Assembly: GCF_002127325.2 (NCBI RefSeq) | Contig: NC_035436.2 | Span: forward strand, 119,836,771 to 119,900,770 | Reading direction: 5' to 3' | DNA length: 64,000 bases | Source: Helianthus annuus | Lineage: Eukaryota; Streptophyta; Magnoliopsida; Asterales; Asteraceae | Part shown: piece by piece, positions 10,229-22,600 of the stretch | Layout of the letters: each line of letters opens with the position of its first letter | Position numbering within the stretch: position 1 is the stretch's first letter | Notes under the pieces: model-generated | The model's input: the letters and a program-made list of their open reading frames with translations, nothing else | Database searches by the model: none | What the model was told of the DNA's origin: nothing | Translations under genes and position numbers: made by a program

Positions 10229-13200
10229 TGTGACAACCCTCACTAAACCAGGTATCCGTACGACTTAATTAATAGTTAATTACTGCTTAATTAATGTGCT
10301 TACCTGAAATTGTGGATAAACAGCTACTTGAATGTTGATACATGTACATACTTGCATCATACTCTACTTACGGTCACTACATTATTTACATGCTGAACAT
10401 TAGTGACAAACATGATGCACAAAAGCACAGTAGCACTATAAACGGATAACCTATTGAACATGCTGATAAAGCCAGCATCAGGCAGACACTGCCTCTAAGG
10501 CCTGTATGAGCCAGAAATAGTTGCTACACTAGTGGTGAGTGTAGGGATACAAGGGTTGTAGAACTGCGTCTCTAGGAATAAGTTACAATGATTGGATGTA
10601 CCTAAAACGTACACTAAGCACAAAACTCAGCACTTTAATAAACAATTCAGCTTTTAGCTAACTAATAAAGTGCCAAAACATGAGGAAAATATTATTAGAC
10701 ACTTTCCAAAGTGTCGGGAATAAGTTGTGTCACTAGAAATGGTATTAACGACACTTTAAAGCTTTGTTTAACGCTTTAACGGATTACTATCCAACCGAAC
10801 AACCGGACTTTACCCGGAACATGAAAACATTGTTAACAACATTATTTATCTTTTTCTGAGCCAGTTAGGGTCCCTAAATACCCTAACACCCGCCATAAAG
10901 CACAACGCACAACTAACCGGGTTAATCCCTAACTTAACTAATCTAACCTAACTATAAACTAACTAACACTTGAAATCCAACCAAGAACCCCCCCCCCCCT
11001 CTTTGGCCGATTTCGGTCACATTGTGACCATCAATTGTACCATCTTCATTATTTTATTATCTTTGGTCCCATATCTAGTGGACATGTAGTCCATTGGATC
11101 ATAACCCAAGCTTTTGTCTATAAGAACAAGGTAATGCACAACATAATCATTCATCACAACTCAACACAAACACTCTCTCTCTCTCTAGAAAGCTTCGGCC
11201 GAACACCCCCTCTACATCCATCATATTTTCGAGTTTAACTCAAGCCATTCCAACATCATTCAAGCATTGAGGATCACGTGTAAGAAGGATTGGTGCATTC
11301 GGAGCTCAAAGGACCTCACTCTATTGCTTTTATCCTCTCATTTTACGTCTAGATTCTTCCCTAGCCTCGAGCTAGTGGTAAGTTGCTTAAATCACCCTCT
11401 CGAACTAGTTTGAAGTGGTTAAAACGTTATGTAACGGTTAAAACTCGTAATCTTACAAGATGACACACAAAAGTCCACTAAAAATGCAAGTAAAGATGGT
11501 TAAAAGCTTGTTTGTTGTGTAAATCTTGTAGTATTTGAATTGTGTGGTTATTTGGACCCGATCTATGTTGTGGTAGCTCGGATCATCATTTAACCTGGGT
11601 TGGTCATGATCATGGATCATGACATAAGGTTGATTTGGAAGTAACAAGGGTTAAAGGATGAAACTCTACCACACACGAATCATGAACTTGTGTAAAAGCG
11701 TATTTACTTATGAAATAGTGTTTAAAACCAGTAGATCTACGGATCTACAAGCGGTATTTTCAAAGAACCAAGTATCAAAGAAATCATGTTTTCTAAAAAC
11801 GGATCTTACATTAACAAGAATGATTTTAAGAACACACAAGTGTATAAACACTTGTGTAGCACAAAGTTTCGACAAAATAACAATTTTTGTAAAAGATGAC
11901 GAGAAGTTGTAAAGACGGAATTTCTCTAAAAACGGGGTTTTTACGAAACCGGACTAATTTATATAAAGATCCGCTAAAAGTAATGGGATTTACATCATAG
12001 TTTTAAAAAAACTACAAGTTCATGTAATTTTTGCGATTTACATATTTATTTACTAGTTTGTTGTTTTGGACATTGTTTTGATTGAATAAGAAAATTGTTG
12101 GATTGATTTGTAAAAGAAAATGATACGTTTAAAAGCGTGGCCACCTCCAGTTACAGAGGAAACTCTGGCGAAATTTTTCCAAAAACCTAACACTTAGAAA
12201 TATTTTCACTATAAGTGTTAGAAATACTTTTCGACATGTTTTCAAAATATAAGTTTCGCTACGAATTTATTTACAAATATCAGAGGTGGGATTTTCACAA
12301 AATTAAACGTGATAAATATATATTTAGTAAATATATTTTTCACAACGTCACTTGTCAATTATTTTGTGAAGTGTATAAATATTATTTTTAGGGTGAAAAT
12401 AATATTATCGAATGTTAACGAATCCAAAATAATACGAACGCTTTCACGATAAACATATAAGTTACACCGGTAATTATTATTACCACTCGATCGTTAAAAC
12501 GTAACTTACGCATTTTAAGGAAATATTTATGAACGCGTATTTTTGTTAAAGTATTATTTTGGGAAAATTATGTGTAATAGAAAATATAATATTTTTGAGA
12601 AGAATATTTATATTTTGGAATTAGAAATAAAATATATTTTAAGTGAAACTTAATAATATATTTCGAACGCACATGTATTAAATCCCCCATCCTTGGGAAG
12701 GAAATGAATACCAAGTATATACAGAAAGTAAACACGAACTAGTTGTCTAACTATTTCCCAAAAACTTAAACCATAAAGTTAAGCACGGCCGTCCGTCTAA
12801 TAGAGTTAGTACATGTAGGTCGTTGCACAGCTGCTTGACTTGGAGACATACTTGGTAGAGACGCACCGCAGTGAGTTCATGTCCCCTTTTTCTCTTAACT
12901 GTTTTCAGTTTTACAAACTGCGGGGGTGAAATACATGTTACTTTGTTTACAAGTACTTTATACATGGTATGGTTAGCGTAAGGAGGTTTACTACTTAGAT
13001 CATGTGAGTGGGTAGGAGCAACATGAGGTCATTAATCCTCATGGTAGGACCGAGGGACAGGAGCGGTAGATCTATCTGGGTGTAGCGAGCCCAGCCCCAG
13101 GCCAAACTAGAAACGGACCTCGGGGTGACTTTGTGCCCGACGCATAAATCTGCTAGGTTTGAGTCTCCCTACTTGCACTTCACACATATCAATGGCCTTG

Positions 13201-13648
13201 CAAACCATTGGTGATCTCAATTCCCTTATTTGCTACATACCAGGATTTTTATACTTACAAAGGTTTACTCACTTACACATGAACTCGCTCAACATTATTG
13301 TTGATTTTTCAACTTACATGTATTTCAGGGAATTAAAGGATCTGGCGCGGTATGACACGTTTTCCCGCTGCACTAGTTACGAGGTCATCCGGGTTTAGGG
13401 AATGTGACTCTTTCCTGGACAAGTCACAGTCCTTAAACTGCGTTTATGTTATGTTTGTGTTTGTTGAACAATGTTTATGTCGTTAGGATGTGTTTCCGTT
13501 GATATAGTGTTGTTATATTTGGTTTTTAAAACTTAATGAAATGGATGATCTTGCATGATTTTATTTCATATAGCTTTGTTATGATTAAGCTATGGTATTA
13601 AGAAGTCACACCAAATTAACCACACTTCCGCAAAGCCAGGGTGTGACA
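10229..13648 (+). repeat. 3' LTR of the Tekay-like element
   Basis: It begins TGTGACAACCC after the polypurine tract and ends CAGGGTGTGACA at 13648, about 3.4 kb. A TATA-like CTATAAGA lies near 11119, followed by a CT-rich stretch and CTTCGGCCGAACACCCCC. The same arrangement, TATA-rich, CT repeat and GGCCGAAACACCCC, occurs in the LTR at 13674-17265, so the two families share promoter/leader sequence. A 12-base C run lies at 10988. No long ORF is credible inside. Confidence 0.88.
11118..11126 (+). promoter_or_regulatory. Possible TATA box in the Tekay 3' LTR
   Basis: TCTATAAGAA sits about 50 bases before a CT-rich initiator-like stretch (11171-11186). Its position in the LTR and the matching layout in the next LTR support a promoter; activity is unknown. 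Confidence 0.45.
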
Positions 13649-13673
13649 GCACGGCCCCGTGGTGGGCGTAGAA
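13649..13673. other. Short spacer between two LTRs
   Basis: Twenty-five GC-rich bases separate the end of one LTR from the start of the next. It may be target DNA, including target-site duplications whose partner copies lie outside the window. Too short to classify. Confidence 0.5.
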
Positions 13674-14400
13674 TGTGACACCCGGCTATTTAGGTTGTAC
13701 CGTACAAATGTAACACGTGTCGTGAATAAATAAAAATGCTGTATTTGACTGATTTTGATATTTATATATGATATTTATATGTGATATTTAATGTGTTGGT
13801 GAATCCAAACATTGATAAAAATTATGTTGGCAACGATAAGATAAACGCTTATCACGTAACGAATAAAATGTGAAACGAATGTCGGTGACCACCCGATCAA
13901 TGTTAAAATCCTAAAAATAGTCTATTATGATTAGATTGGTAATTTTAATCATGTCCGGAAGGAAAAATAAATTAAAACGCAAAGAAACTCTATTTTTTCG
14001 AGTTTGAGCGCGTACCGCGCGATACTGCGCGTACCTGACAAAATACTGTCAACGCAGCCAGTCAAGGCAACTGGTAATTATTTCAGTAATATTTTAGTGT
14101 GATTATTTTTTTGTAGAATGATAAAAATAATTTAAAACGCACTAAAACGAGATTAAAACGCAAGATAAAATACCCGGTATCCAGATAAATACCAGTTTTT
14201 GGTCTAGAATATATATATGTATATATATGGATATATGTGTGTGTATTATGAGAGTTGGGACATGTGTTGATTAGAGAATTCATTCTCTCTCCTCTCTCAC
14301 ACACTCATTGGCTAATAAAGGAGGTGCATGATGACTAATATTCACCAAATCTTCTATAATCTTCTCATTTCCAAGAAACCAATTTCAAAATCACACCAAC

Positions 14401-14423
14401 TCTCTCTCTCTCTCTCTCTCTCT
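14401..14423. repeat. (CT)n microsatellite
   Basis: A pure TCTC run lies downstream of the AT-rich promoter-like region. The Tekay LTR has a shorter CT run at the equivalent point (11171-11186). Confidence 0.95.
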
Positions 14424-16451
14424 AAAAGCTATGGCCGAAACACCCCTTTCACATATCCATTTTCAATTTCAAATCAATTCTTGAAGATTTGAAGGCATTC
14501 CAAGGTGTTTTCAAGCTTATATTAAGGTTTAGAGGTGATTCCATGGAGATTCAAGCAAGAACAAGGCTTCATATCATCACTTTTATTAAAACCCACTAAG
14601 AATCTTGAAGGTATAACATTTCATCTTTCAAATCTTGTTCACGATTCATGGTGATGAAGATGATAGTGAAAGTTTCTCTTGTTCTTGAATCTAAACATAA
14701 ACTTGAAAACTAAAACAAATAGGTTTTTGGAATAAAATAAAATGGATGTGTATATGTATGTATATGTGGCCGTACGTATGTATATATGTATGTTATGGTA
14801 TGAGTTTTGATTTTTGGTTTGATCTTATATGATAAGATGTTGAAAAGTGACATGCATATGTCTTGCATTTATGATAAATAATTGAAAAATGATCATATAA
14901 AGATGATGATGTTCTTGAATACTTGAACATGACTTAAATATATATATGTTGGATATATATTTTAGTTCATATAAAATGATGATGATGCTATATGGATGCC
15001 TTAGATGCATTTACTTGAACATGCATGATGATTTGTGGTCATGAAATCATGATTTAGATATGACTTGATAAAGAAAATTTTAATCAGATTCTAAACACCA
15101 AAAATATAAATATTTGAAGTGTTGTAAAATACGTGAAATTGCATGATTTAGGTGACTTACATAAAAACTGAACTAAGCTGATTATGATCACTATTTTAAT
15201 TAGTAAATAACATGTATTGTGTTAAAATATCAAGTCATTCCGAGTTGGGATGGTTATAGTAACGTTTAACGCAAAACTGTGCGGTAAAACGGTAAAAAAT
15301 CGGCCTTTCGAACGATTTTTATGAAACTGATTTAGATCAGTAAGTAAACTGATATTTTTAGTTTAAAAATAAGTATTTTGACTAATTTTAAGTTTACTTG
15401 GTGTTTGTTTGGTCATACGTGACTTCCAAGGCACGAAAACGTTATCGAATCACTAAAATACGCGTTTTTCAATGAACACTAGTATGGGTAATTTTTGGGT
15501 AAACCTTATGTGTTAAAATGTGTTATGTGATTTAAACATGTGAATGTGATAATATGATAAGTGTTGACATGATAGTGGGGAATTTAGACTATGCAAGTAC
15601 ACTTGTGCATTTAGAATCGGTAAAATCGTGTTTAATATGTAACTTGTTTGTCGAGCATGAAATTTGATACATATAAGTAATTTTATGCATGCATGCCTTA
15701 AAAAAATAACAACATGAATAAGTTAACGAGATTTCACGTATTTCGATGTCAATTTATGTGTACGTTTATGTATATATATTACGACGCGCAAATCGTAGAT
15801 ATATCACGTATAAACAGGTGTGTTAATGGATTTACATGATAACGGTCACCAATAAAATCATTCAAGTCGCAAAATCTTTAAAATGCATATATATATGGAC
15901 TCATATACATATTAACGTGCCAACATAATAAAAAACAATAACTTTTCGAGAAAATCTCAAAGTTATATGAAAATTCTAAGAAACGGAGAAACCTAGGAAT
16001 TTTGTGATATATTGGTTTAAAATCATTCCTACATATAATAGGACGTGTAGAAATCAATCAGTGGGATTGCGATATTTAAAAATATGCACCCAAAGGTGAG
16101 TGTCACTAAACCCCTCTTTTTACTGTTTTGTATATGTTTTGGGGGAAGAACACGCCTAAAAGGGTTTAATAATGTTTTTGGAATAAAACATACCTTTCAA
16201 TAAAAATTATATATTTTCATTGAAAATATATGGAGTTTTGATAAATTATACGTTTCGAGATAAAACGTTTTTGATAAATATATGTTTCGGGGGAGAAACG
16301 GGGATTTGTACGGCGTTTGGGGGGAAACGACCGTGTAGTTGGAACAAATTTTGCTTGATCTCAAGAGAGTAAGTAACGGCTTAGGCTTACATTTCGGTGG
16401 GGATTTCGAGGAATTCGTACAACATCATATATTAAATTTGTCATATTAGTA

Positions 16452-16453
<2 letters not shown>

Positions 16454-16505
<52 letters not shown>
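16454..16505. repeat. (AT)n microsatellite
   Basis: About 26 uninterrupted AT units in the LTR. Likely length-variable between individuals. Confidence 0.97.
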
Positions 16506-16508
<3 letters not shown>

Positions 16509-17270
16509 ACGTGAGGCATACATCATATCTGGTCAATATGGACCGTGCGCCAGTGATGTCGTTTAATCATTTAAGTATTGCACGCGAGGAATTGTTGGTA
16601 GATCTATCGGGTTGACAACCCCGTCATGACCGGTCGCCCCGTGTCAAGTCAAACGACGAATTTATATTCTGTTTATCGTCTAGCCTTGATTATCCCTACA
16701 TTGTAAATATATAGTTCGTAATGTCTAGCTAACTTACGAATCCGAATATTTGACGCTATAAATTTAATATGAAAACTTGGGAAAATGCTTTATTCGGAGG
16801 TTTCAGCTGAAAAACCTACGACGGTTGACCCATGAATTTTATTAAGGAAATAAATTGACTTTCAAACATTTATGGATGTTTTATAATAAACACATATTTA
16901 GAAAGCTTTTTCCTTGGAATCAAATTGTTTAAATTTGAATATGTGAACTCACATTCCTTTGTGTTGACACTTGATTTTAAACGTGTTCTTCAGGTACTTG
17001 AGTTCGGCTTTGGGAATCATGGCGTATCTTGTGGTTGTTGATGCATGTTTTGTCACTTAAAATGTTGGACTAACTTTTAAACTTTCTAGGACAAATGTAA
17101 TAAGATCCATGAGGATCAAAGACAACTTAATTATGTCATGGTTGTGTCATGTTTTGGAACGCTATGTTTAACAATGTAATGCATCAAACATCAAGATAGA
17201 AACGGGCACCAACTTCCGTCACCACTACGTTTAATATTCCGTTGCGACGTTTTTGGGATGTAACAGAAGT

Positions 17271-17286
17271 TGGTATCAGAGCCAAT
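17271..17286 (+). other. Primer-binding site (tRNA-iMet type)
   Basis: TGGTATCAGAGCCAAT lies five bases after the LTR end at 17265. It sets this element on the plus strand with its interior to the right. Confidence 0.9.
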
Positions 17287-17403
17287 GGTTGTTAGCGAAC
17301 TAGATGTTTTCGGGGAAAGCTCTAGACTTCAACCTAAGAATTTTGAGTTTTAAGTCCAAAATTCGCGAAGCCAAATTTTTTTTTAAATAAACATGGTGAT
17401 TTT

Positions 17404-17965
17404 ATGATATATGAAAACCATTGCGTGTTTATGTGCATACGTGACTATCTGTTTATTTGGGCCTTATGTGTTATTTTTCATTTGAAACACACTTACTTTG
17501 TACGGTTATGTTATGTCACGTCTCGGCCTATAGAGCCATTAGTAGTCCTGCTCACTGATACTGTCGAGCCTACATTTGAGATTCCTTCGCCCGTTGTTAC
17601 AGCATCGTCTATTCCGCTACTCGAGTCACGTGTTTGCTACACCTCTTTTAGTCTACATTCGTCGTAGGAAGAGGACTCGACCCGTTGAAGAGATCGCATC
17701 GACTTCGAGAGCTGAGACAGCGTCTGCATTGAAGAAGCAAAAAGGGATTTGGGTCAATCGCTCTCACTGTGATCGTCAGTTCGCCACATTACGCGGATAC
17801 TTGGAGACGACGAAGGGCAAAATGAAAGACTTAGACGGACAAATGGACTGGTATGATGAGCTTAAGGACTTAGATGACAGTGCGAGGGATCAGATGCACT
17901 GGAGGATAGTTGAGCTAGAAGCGCTTGTTAGGAAATTGCTGGACTTCCTGGGATTGAAGCGTTAA
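17404..17965 (+). pseudogene. Short ORF of the non-autonomous gypsy element, function unknown
   Basis: Two overlapping frames (17404-17667 and 17576-17965) look like one coding region with a frameshift near 17600-17650. The first has a Pro/Val-rich stretch (TDTVEPTFEIPSPVV). The second has a basic RRRKRTRPVEE segment and a charged helical tail with DLDGQMDWYDELKDLDD and VELEALVRKLLDFLGLKR, probably a coiled coil. I find no capsid, zinc-knuckle, protease or polymerase motif. I do not recognise the protein. Its position just after the PBS is where gag sits, so it may be a replaced or eroded gag. Confidence 0.5.
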
Positions 17966-18341
17966 TTGTTGCTTGTTTCTTTCATTTGTTTTGTATGTCT
18001 CATTTGATGAACCCTATTTATGGCTTGCATGCCAAATTTTCAGATATTTAGGAGGAAATTTAATATAGGCTTGTTGCAGGTGTTGATGTAGACATGCCAA
18101 ATATTGATTAGTCTTAGTACTAAAAACAAGCTTTGTAATTTCTGGTATAAATATCGAATGATTTTCTTTTGGTTTAAAAATTGTTCTTATTATTATGTGG
18201 ATATTATACATGCACAATATTTGGTCCACTAGCATTTAATGATTGAATTGTTTTCGGATATCGTCTTATGTTGATATTATGTTGTAATAATAGAAACGAC
18301 GAAATGCTGCCAAAAGCGAAACAGGGTTCTAGACTACCTAC
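17966..18341 (+). other. Non-coding interior of the non-autonomous element, cut at 18342
   Basis: AT-rich sequence after the short ORF with no credible coding. It ends at CCTAC, the probable target duplication of the E1 gypsy LTR that starts with TGTCATACC at 18342. The rest of this element is outside the window. Confidence 0.6.
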
Positions 18342-19003
18342 TGTCATACCCCGACCGCGTTAAAACAATGAAACCGTGCGGAAATGTCGGGGAGTGGATT
18401 GGCAGAATCATTGTTTCACAACCATGGATACAAAAGTTTCGTTTTATTGATTCATTAGGTAATTTACATTGTCTTAAAACAAAACAAAGAAGTTACACAT
18501 CGACTATCATTGTTATTATGTCACTAAGGCCTCGTCCAGGTCCAATGTGAACATGCATCCTAGCAATCGACATCATTCAATCACCAACTGAAACATATGT
18601 AAAAACAAAGTCAGCAAAGAAATGCTGGCGAACACATAGGTTTTGTGAGAGTGTCGGATTCATGGCTCGTTTACATATTGCAATACCTTGATTGACTACA
18701 AGAGTCAATAGTTAAAACCCTTGTTTTGAAAAGTATAAGGCATTGCAACATAATTAACCAACTCAAATCAAGTTAGTTATAATGTATAAAATCTCGTAGC
18801 CATGATTCTTAACCCAAAAACATTTGTTTAATTAAACCAAATTGTAAATCATCTCGTTAATAAAACTCGTATGGTTTATATTATTTAGAAAACATCGTTA
18901 TGTGACATCGTTTCAAAATCGTTTGCCCAAGTGAACTAAATAATGCCACGGAATGTAATATGATAAAAACACTTATATATAAGAAGTACCAGTGGCGTAT
19001 CTA
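18342..19003 (-). repeat. E1 gypsy 3' LTR, left part
   Basis: It begins TGTCATACCCCGACC, the terminal sequence also seen at 55909 (CGTCACACCCCGACC). Both then share GGGGAGT, CAGAATCATTGTTTCA and GGCCTCGTCCA blocks. At 18999-19003 (ATCTA) it is interrupted by copia element A and resumes at 49559. The joined LTR is about 3.35 kb. In element sense this is the 3' end of the LTR. Confidence 0.88.
18999..19003. other. Target-site duplication of element A (left)
   Basis: ATCTA precedes the LTR start TGTTAGGATC. The same ATCTA follows the other LTR at 49559-49563. This proves the two distant LTRs belong to one insertion into the E1 LTR. Confidence 0.92.
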
Positions 19004-19647
19004 TGTTAGGATCTGAGTTTGGATTGATTGTGATTTGTGTTTGAATTAAGATGAACAATGAATGAGTAGTGCAGCGGAAATTAAATGGAAGAAAACTTTT
19101 CACAATTAAACAGAAGAAATGCTTTCAACCATACATTTTCAACAAAGAACCAAATGTTTAAATTTATTTCAAACTTTGATTACAATTGCATGTATGCTTT
19201 GCAAACTCCCCCTCAGCCCGAGCTCAGTAATTTGTTCGTGTAGGAAGAAGATGGTGAAGAGCTGAACAGAACAGTACAGAGCACTGTTCTATTTATAGGC
19301 ACGCAACAAACCACTGAGCATCTAAGCTGATGTCACCATGAAAGTGACATCTAACCTCCTAACAAACTCTAACAACTGACCTATACAAATACTGCTATGC
19401 TAACTACTGATGTTACAATACATTACATAAAGTAAATAAACAACTGCTGCTTCCTTCCACTGCTGTGATCCCAGCAGTACTTGTCATGATCAGCAGTGCT
19501 TGAAACAAGGCAGTAGATTGAGCAGATGTTGAAACCACTTTCAAGGGGAGAGACTTGTATGCATAACATCTGCTTATTCTGGATCCACTACTCTGATCCA
19601 GTTTTGGCTTTAATTATCTGTTCCTTTGGCAGGGTTCAATCCCAACA
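19004..19647 (-). repeat. 3' LTR of element A
   Basis: TGTTAGGATCTGAG...ATCCCAACA, 644 bases. Compared with the 5' LTR it lacks about 86 bases after GATTGAGCAG (near 19517), where the 5' copy has an extra segment between similar CAGCAG repeats. It is rich in CAGCAGT-type motifs. A minus-strand TATAAATAG lies at 19289-19297. Confidence 0.92.
19289..19297 (-). promoter_or_regulatory. TATA box, element A 3' LTR
   Basis: The minus strand reads CCTATAAATAG, and the identical motif is in the 5' LTR at 39733-39741. A well-formed plant TATA box; transcription would run toward lower coordinates. Confidence 0.65.
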
Positions 19648-19660
19648 ATCTCCCCCTGAA
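19648..19660 (-). other. Polypurine tract of element A
   Basis: The minus strand reads TTTCAGGGGGAGAT directly inside the 3' LTR. The CAGGGGGAG form is characteristic of Sireviruses and primes plus-strand synthesis. Confidence 0.88.
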
Positions 19661-19697
19661 ACAGATAATGCCAAAACTCTTCATTATTGGTAGATCT

Positions 19698-22600
19698 TTA
19701 TTGCCTCATCAGCAGTTCCCTTATTTGCCCTTTGAGTTGTAATTCAAAAGTTAGGGAATCTGTGTCATCATCATCCCTGCTAAGTGGAAGATCAACGAGA
19801 TCCTGCAAATCTTCAAGACTCTGGCCAAGAGCTTGTTCCCTTGTTAATTTCTTCACTTCTCCACTAGACTTGAACACTGTCAGTACGTGGGTATGTTTAT
19901 CAGTTTTCCACTTTAGTACTTTTGAGCCTGGTGGGTTTCTTGGGGGATTTTTATTGGATGAGGTATTTGGTGATGCAGGCCTATTCATGACTGGCTGAGA
20001 AGTACTTGCAGACTGTTCCAATTCAGATTCTTCTTTCATCATTAACCTAATGCCCTCTTTTACAAGGTCATTACCAGCAATTAGATCTTGAATTCTTTCA
20101 GCACCTGACTGGTTTTGACTCCTTTTGTCGATGGCAGCACCAGCAGGAGCAGTGGTTCTTTTGGCTTGCAGCTTTGGTGGTCTTTTTGAGACCTCTGCTT
20201 TGGAGTAGTCAGGCTTTTTTAGAGCTGTTGGATCTTTCTTCCTAAGTTCCTCCAACCTTTTGTAGGTGGCCCTGACCCTAGCTTCTCCCCACTTTGACAC
20301 TGAATTCTTTGACCCATAATCAGCTGCTGCCAGCTCCTCTTTCATTCTCTTCAACTCTAAGGCCTTGTCAGCTTCAAACTGTTTGAATTTTTCAGGAGGA
20401 GTTTGCTGGACCTTATTTTTGATCATTTCTTGAATCCTGGCTGCCTCACTTTCAAGTTCAGGAATGGTTTAGTTTTTATACATGTGTTTCTCCCCCTTGT
20501 ATTTCTTGTAGGTCGTGATGTTATCAATGTAGTCTTTTCTCAAGGTCTCATCTGCCCTTTCAGAGATTTGCTGACATACTCTTTTAGCAAATTGCTCCAT
20601 AGATCTGACCTGTGTGAGTAGAAACTGATAGTTTTGCTGAAATTCTCTATCAGATTTCCCTTGTTTATCTTTGTTTGAGATATCCTCTGCTTGCTTGGCC
20701 TTGATTTTCAAATATTCTTCAATATTGTTTGGCCAGGGATATCCTTCAACTGATGGCAAACTCCTTTTAGCAGGGTCATCCTCATAGAAAAAAGATTTGA
20801 TTTCTTCTCTAACTACTATGAGTTCCAAAGGAAACAAAACACCTGCAGGAGGTAATGGATTTTGGATTTGAGTTGAAGAGAGAGGAATGGGTTTTGGAAT
20901 TGTGATATGTGCTTGAGATTTTGAAGCTGTTGGTGGTGGTGATGGAGAATCATCATCTGGTATGATAATCCTTCTTCTTTTTATTTTAGGAGAGGCAAAT
21001 GATGTTTTGGGTGGAATAGTGGAGGCGGTTTGAGTGGCAGTGGTTTGTGACTGACTAACAATTGTTGAAACAACTGGTGTTTCAACCACTGTTGTCATTA
21101 CAGCAGATGCTGACATCTGCTGTCTTCTGCTTTTTGGCAGGAGGTGATGGTGGAGATGTTGTTTTTGGTGGTGATAAAGCAGTGGTAGTGGTGTGTGTTG
21201 AAGTGGTGTGTGTTGAAGTGAGAGCAGTTGTTGAAACAACTAATGTACCAGCAGATGTTGATACAGTAGGAGTTTCAGCAGCTGTTTGGGTGGAGGTTTG
21301 ATGTTGGTGGCTTTTGGATGGTGGTTTTGAAGTATGCTTAGTGAGTCTGGATGGTGTGGACTTGGGTTTCCTTACTTTTCTAGTAAGATTTCTTTTTGGC
21401 TCAAGATTTTGAACATCCTTTAAGCCAGAACAACCCTGAGCATTCAGCTCCATGTAAGCTCTTTTCTCCTCATTCCACCTTGATATATCCTTTGCCGCTC
21501 TATCCCTTTTTACACTTATTACACCTTCATCAAGTGCATTCTGGGTAACATCAACCTTCTTGCTTCCATCTGGCAAGGGAATTTTTCTGAGCATAGCATC
21601 TTTTTCTGGCTCAATATACAGACCATTATCAATCCCTTTCTTTCTCCACTCCTGAATTTTCTCCCCCTTTTTGGCATTATCTGGGGGGAGTTCATCAATA
21701 AAAAGAACTGTTGGAGGAGCAGTGCCAGTGGTTGTCAACAAATGGGCCTTTATAGCCTTGATGTCTGCTTGTGTGTTATTGAACCTAGACTCCATTGTGT
21801 TTCTCAGCTCTTGCACATGTTTTTCATGTTGCTGATCAGCCATCTGTTGTTGTTGTTGGAGAAAGGTTGAAAAAGGTTCCAGAGCTCATTTGTAGCATCT
21901 GCTGGTGGTGGAGCAGGTGCTTGAGATGGAACAGCAGTGGATTGTACCATTTGAACTGTCAACAACTGATGCAGCATTTCTTTGATTTCTGCAACAGAGG
22001 TATCCAGTTTTTCAACTCTTGTCGTCAATTCCTGGTACTTTAAACCATCACCCTATTTAATGGGATCATCTGATTTCCCACTAGCAGTGGTTTTATCAGA
22101 GGTTGAGGTAGGGAGTGTACTCCAAACATCAACAATTGATGCCCCTTTTTCTTGGTACTTGGGTCTTCTTCCTTCAACACTTGATAATCTTTTGATGGAA
22201 CCAGTGGTTAAGACAAACTCACTAGCAGATATCAGAGGTGTTATAGAGGAATTGCCTCCAAGGAAGTCTTATTGATGTAACCACTGTCCATTTGCAAACT
22301 AGTGGGTTCAACACTTGTAGTGGCTGCTTCACTTGGATTACCACCAAGAGTTACTTGTAACTCAAGGGGTGTAAGCTCCTCAGGTTGTGTTGGTGGGTTA
22401 GCAAAGATTGATACATCAGGCCAGTCTGTTGTTGAGGCATATTCTCATGAACAGGTGATTGAGAAGGACTGGTTTGTGCCTGGTTCAAATCAATTGCATC
22501 CAACAAATTTTTTTTATTTGGTGGAAATGGGGATGTGAGGGTAGGTGTAGAAAGCGAAGATGCCCCGGGCATTGGGCTGTGGATGATGGAAATAAGTGCT

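Larger units (their letters stand above)
5719..13648 (+). mobile_element. Ty3/gypsy chromovirus (Tekay/Del-like), 5' end missing
   Basis: Gag, protease, RT, RNase H, integrase and a C-terminal chromodomain-like segment occur in gypsy order, followed by a polypurine tract and a 3.4 kb LTR ending GTGTGACA at 13648. The 5' LTR and the first part of gag are absent because the LTR2 terminus abuts gag at 5719; if that minus-strand element inserted here, the missing 5' part lies left of the window. The Tekay assignment rests on the integrase tail, the chromodomain-like end with TWERED near the C-terminus, and the long LTR. It is decayed: three in-frame stops and one frameshift. Confidence 0.9.
13674..17265 (+). 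repeat. 5' LTR of plus-strand non-autonomous gypsy element
   Basis: It starts TGTGACACCCGGC and ends GGATGTAACA, followed after five bases by a PBS at 17271, so this is a 5' LTR about 3.6 kb long. It contains TATA-rich sequence near 14207-14240, a CT microsatellite (14401-14423) followed by GGCCGAAACACCCC as in the Tekay LTR, and a (TA)n tract at 16454-16505. AT-rich sequence fills much of the rest, and I see no gene in it. Confidence 0.85.

Noticed and set aside
11035..11238. 67-codon ORF in the Tekay LTR
   Set aside because: It spans the TATA-like site and CT run, has no homology I recognise, and LTR interiors are normally non-coding.
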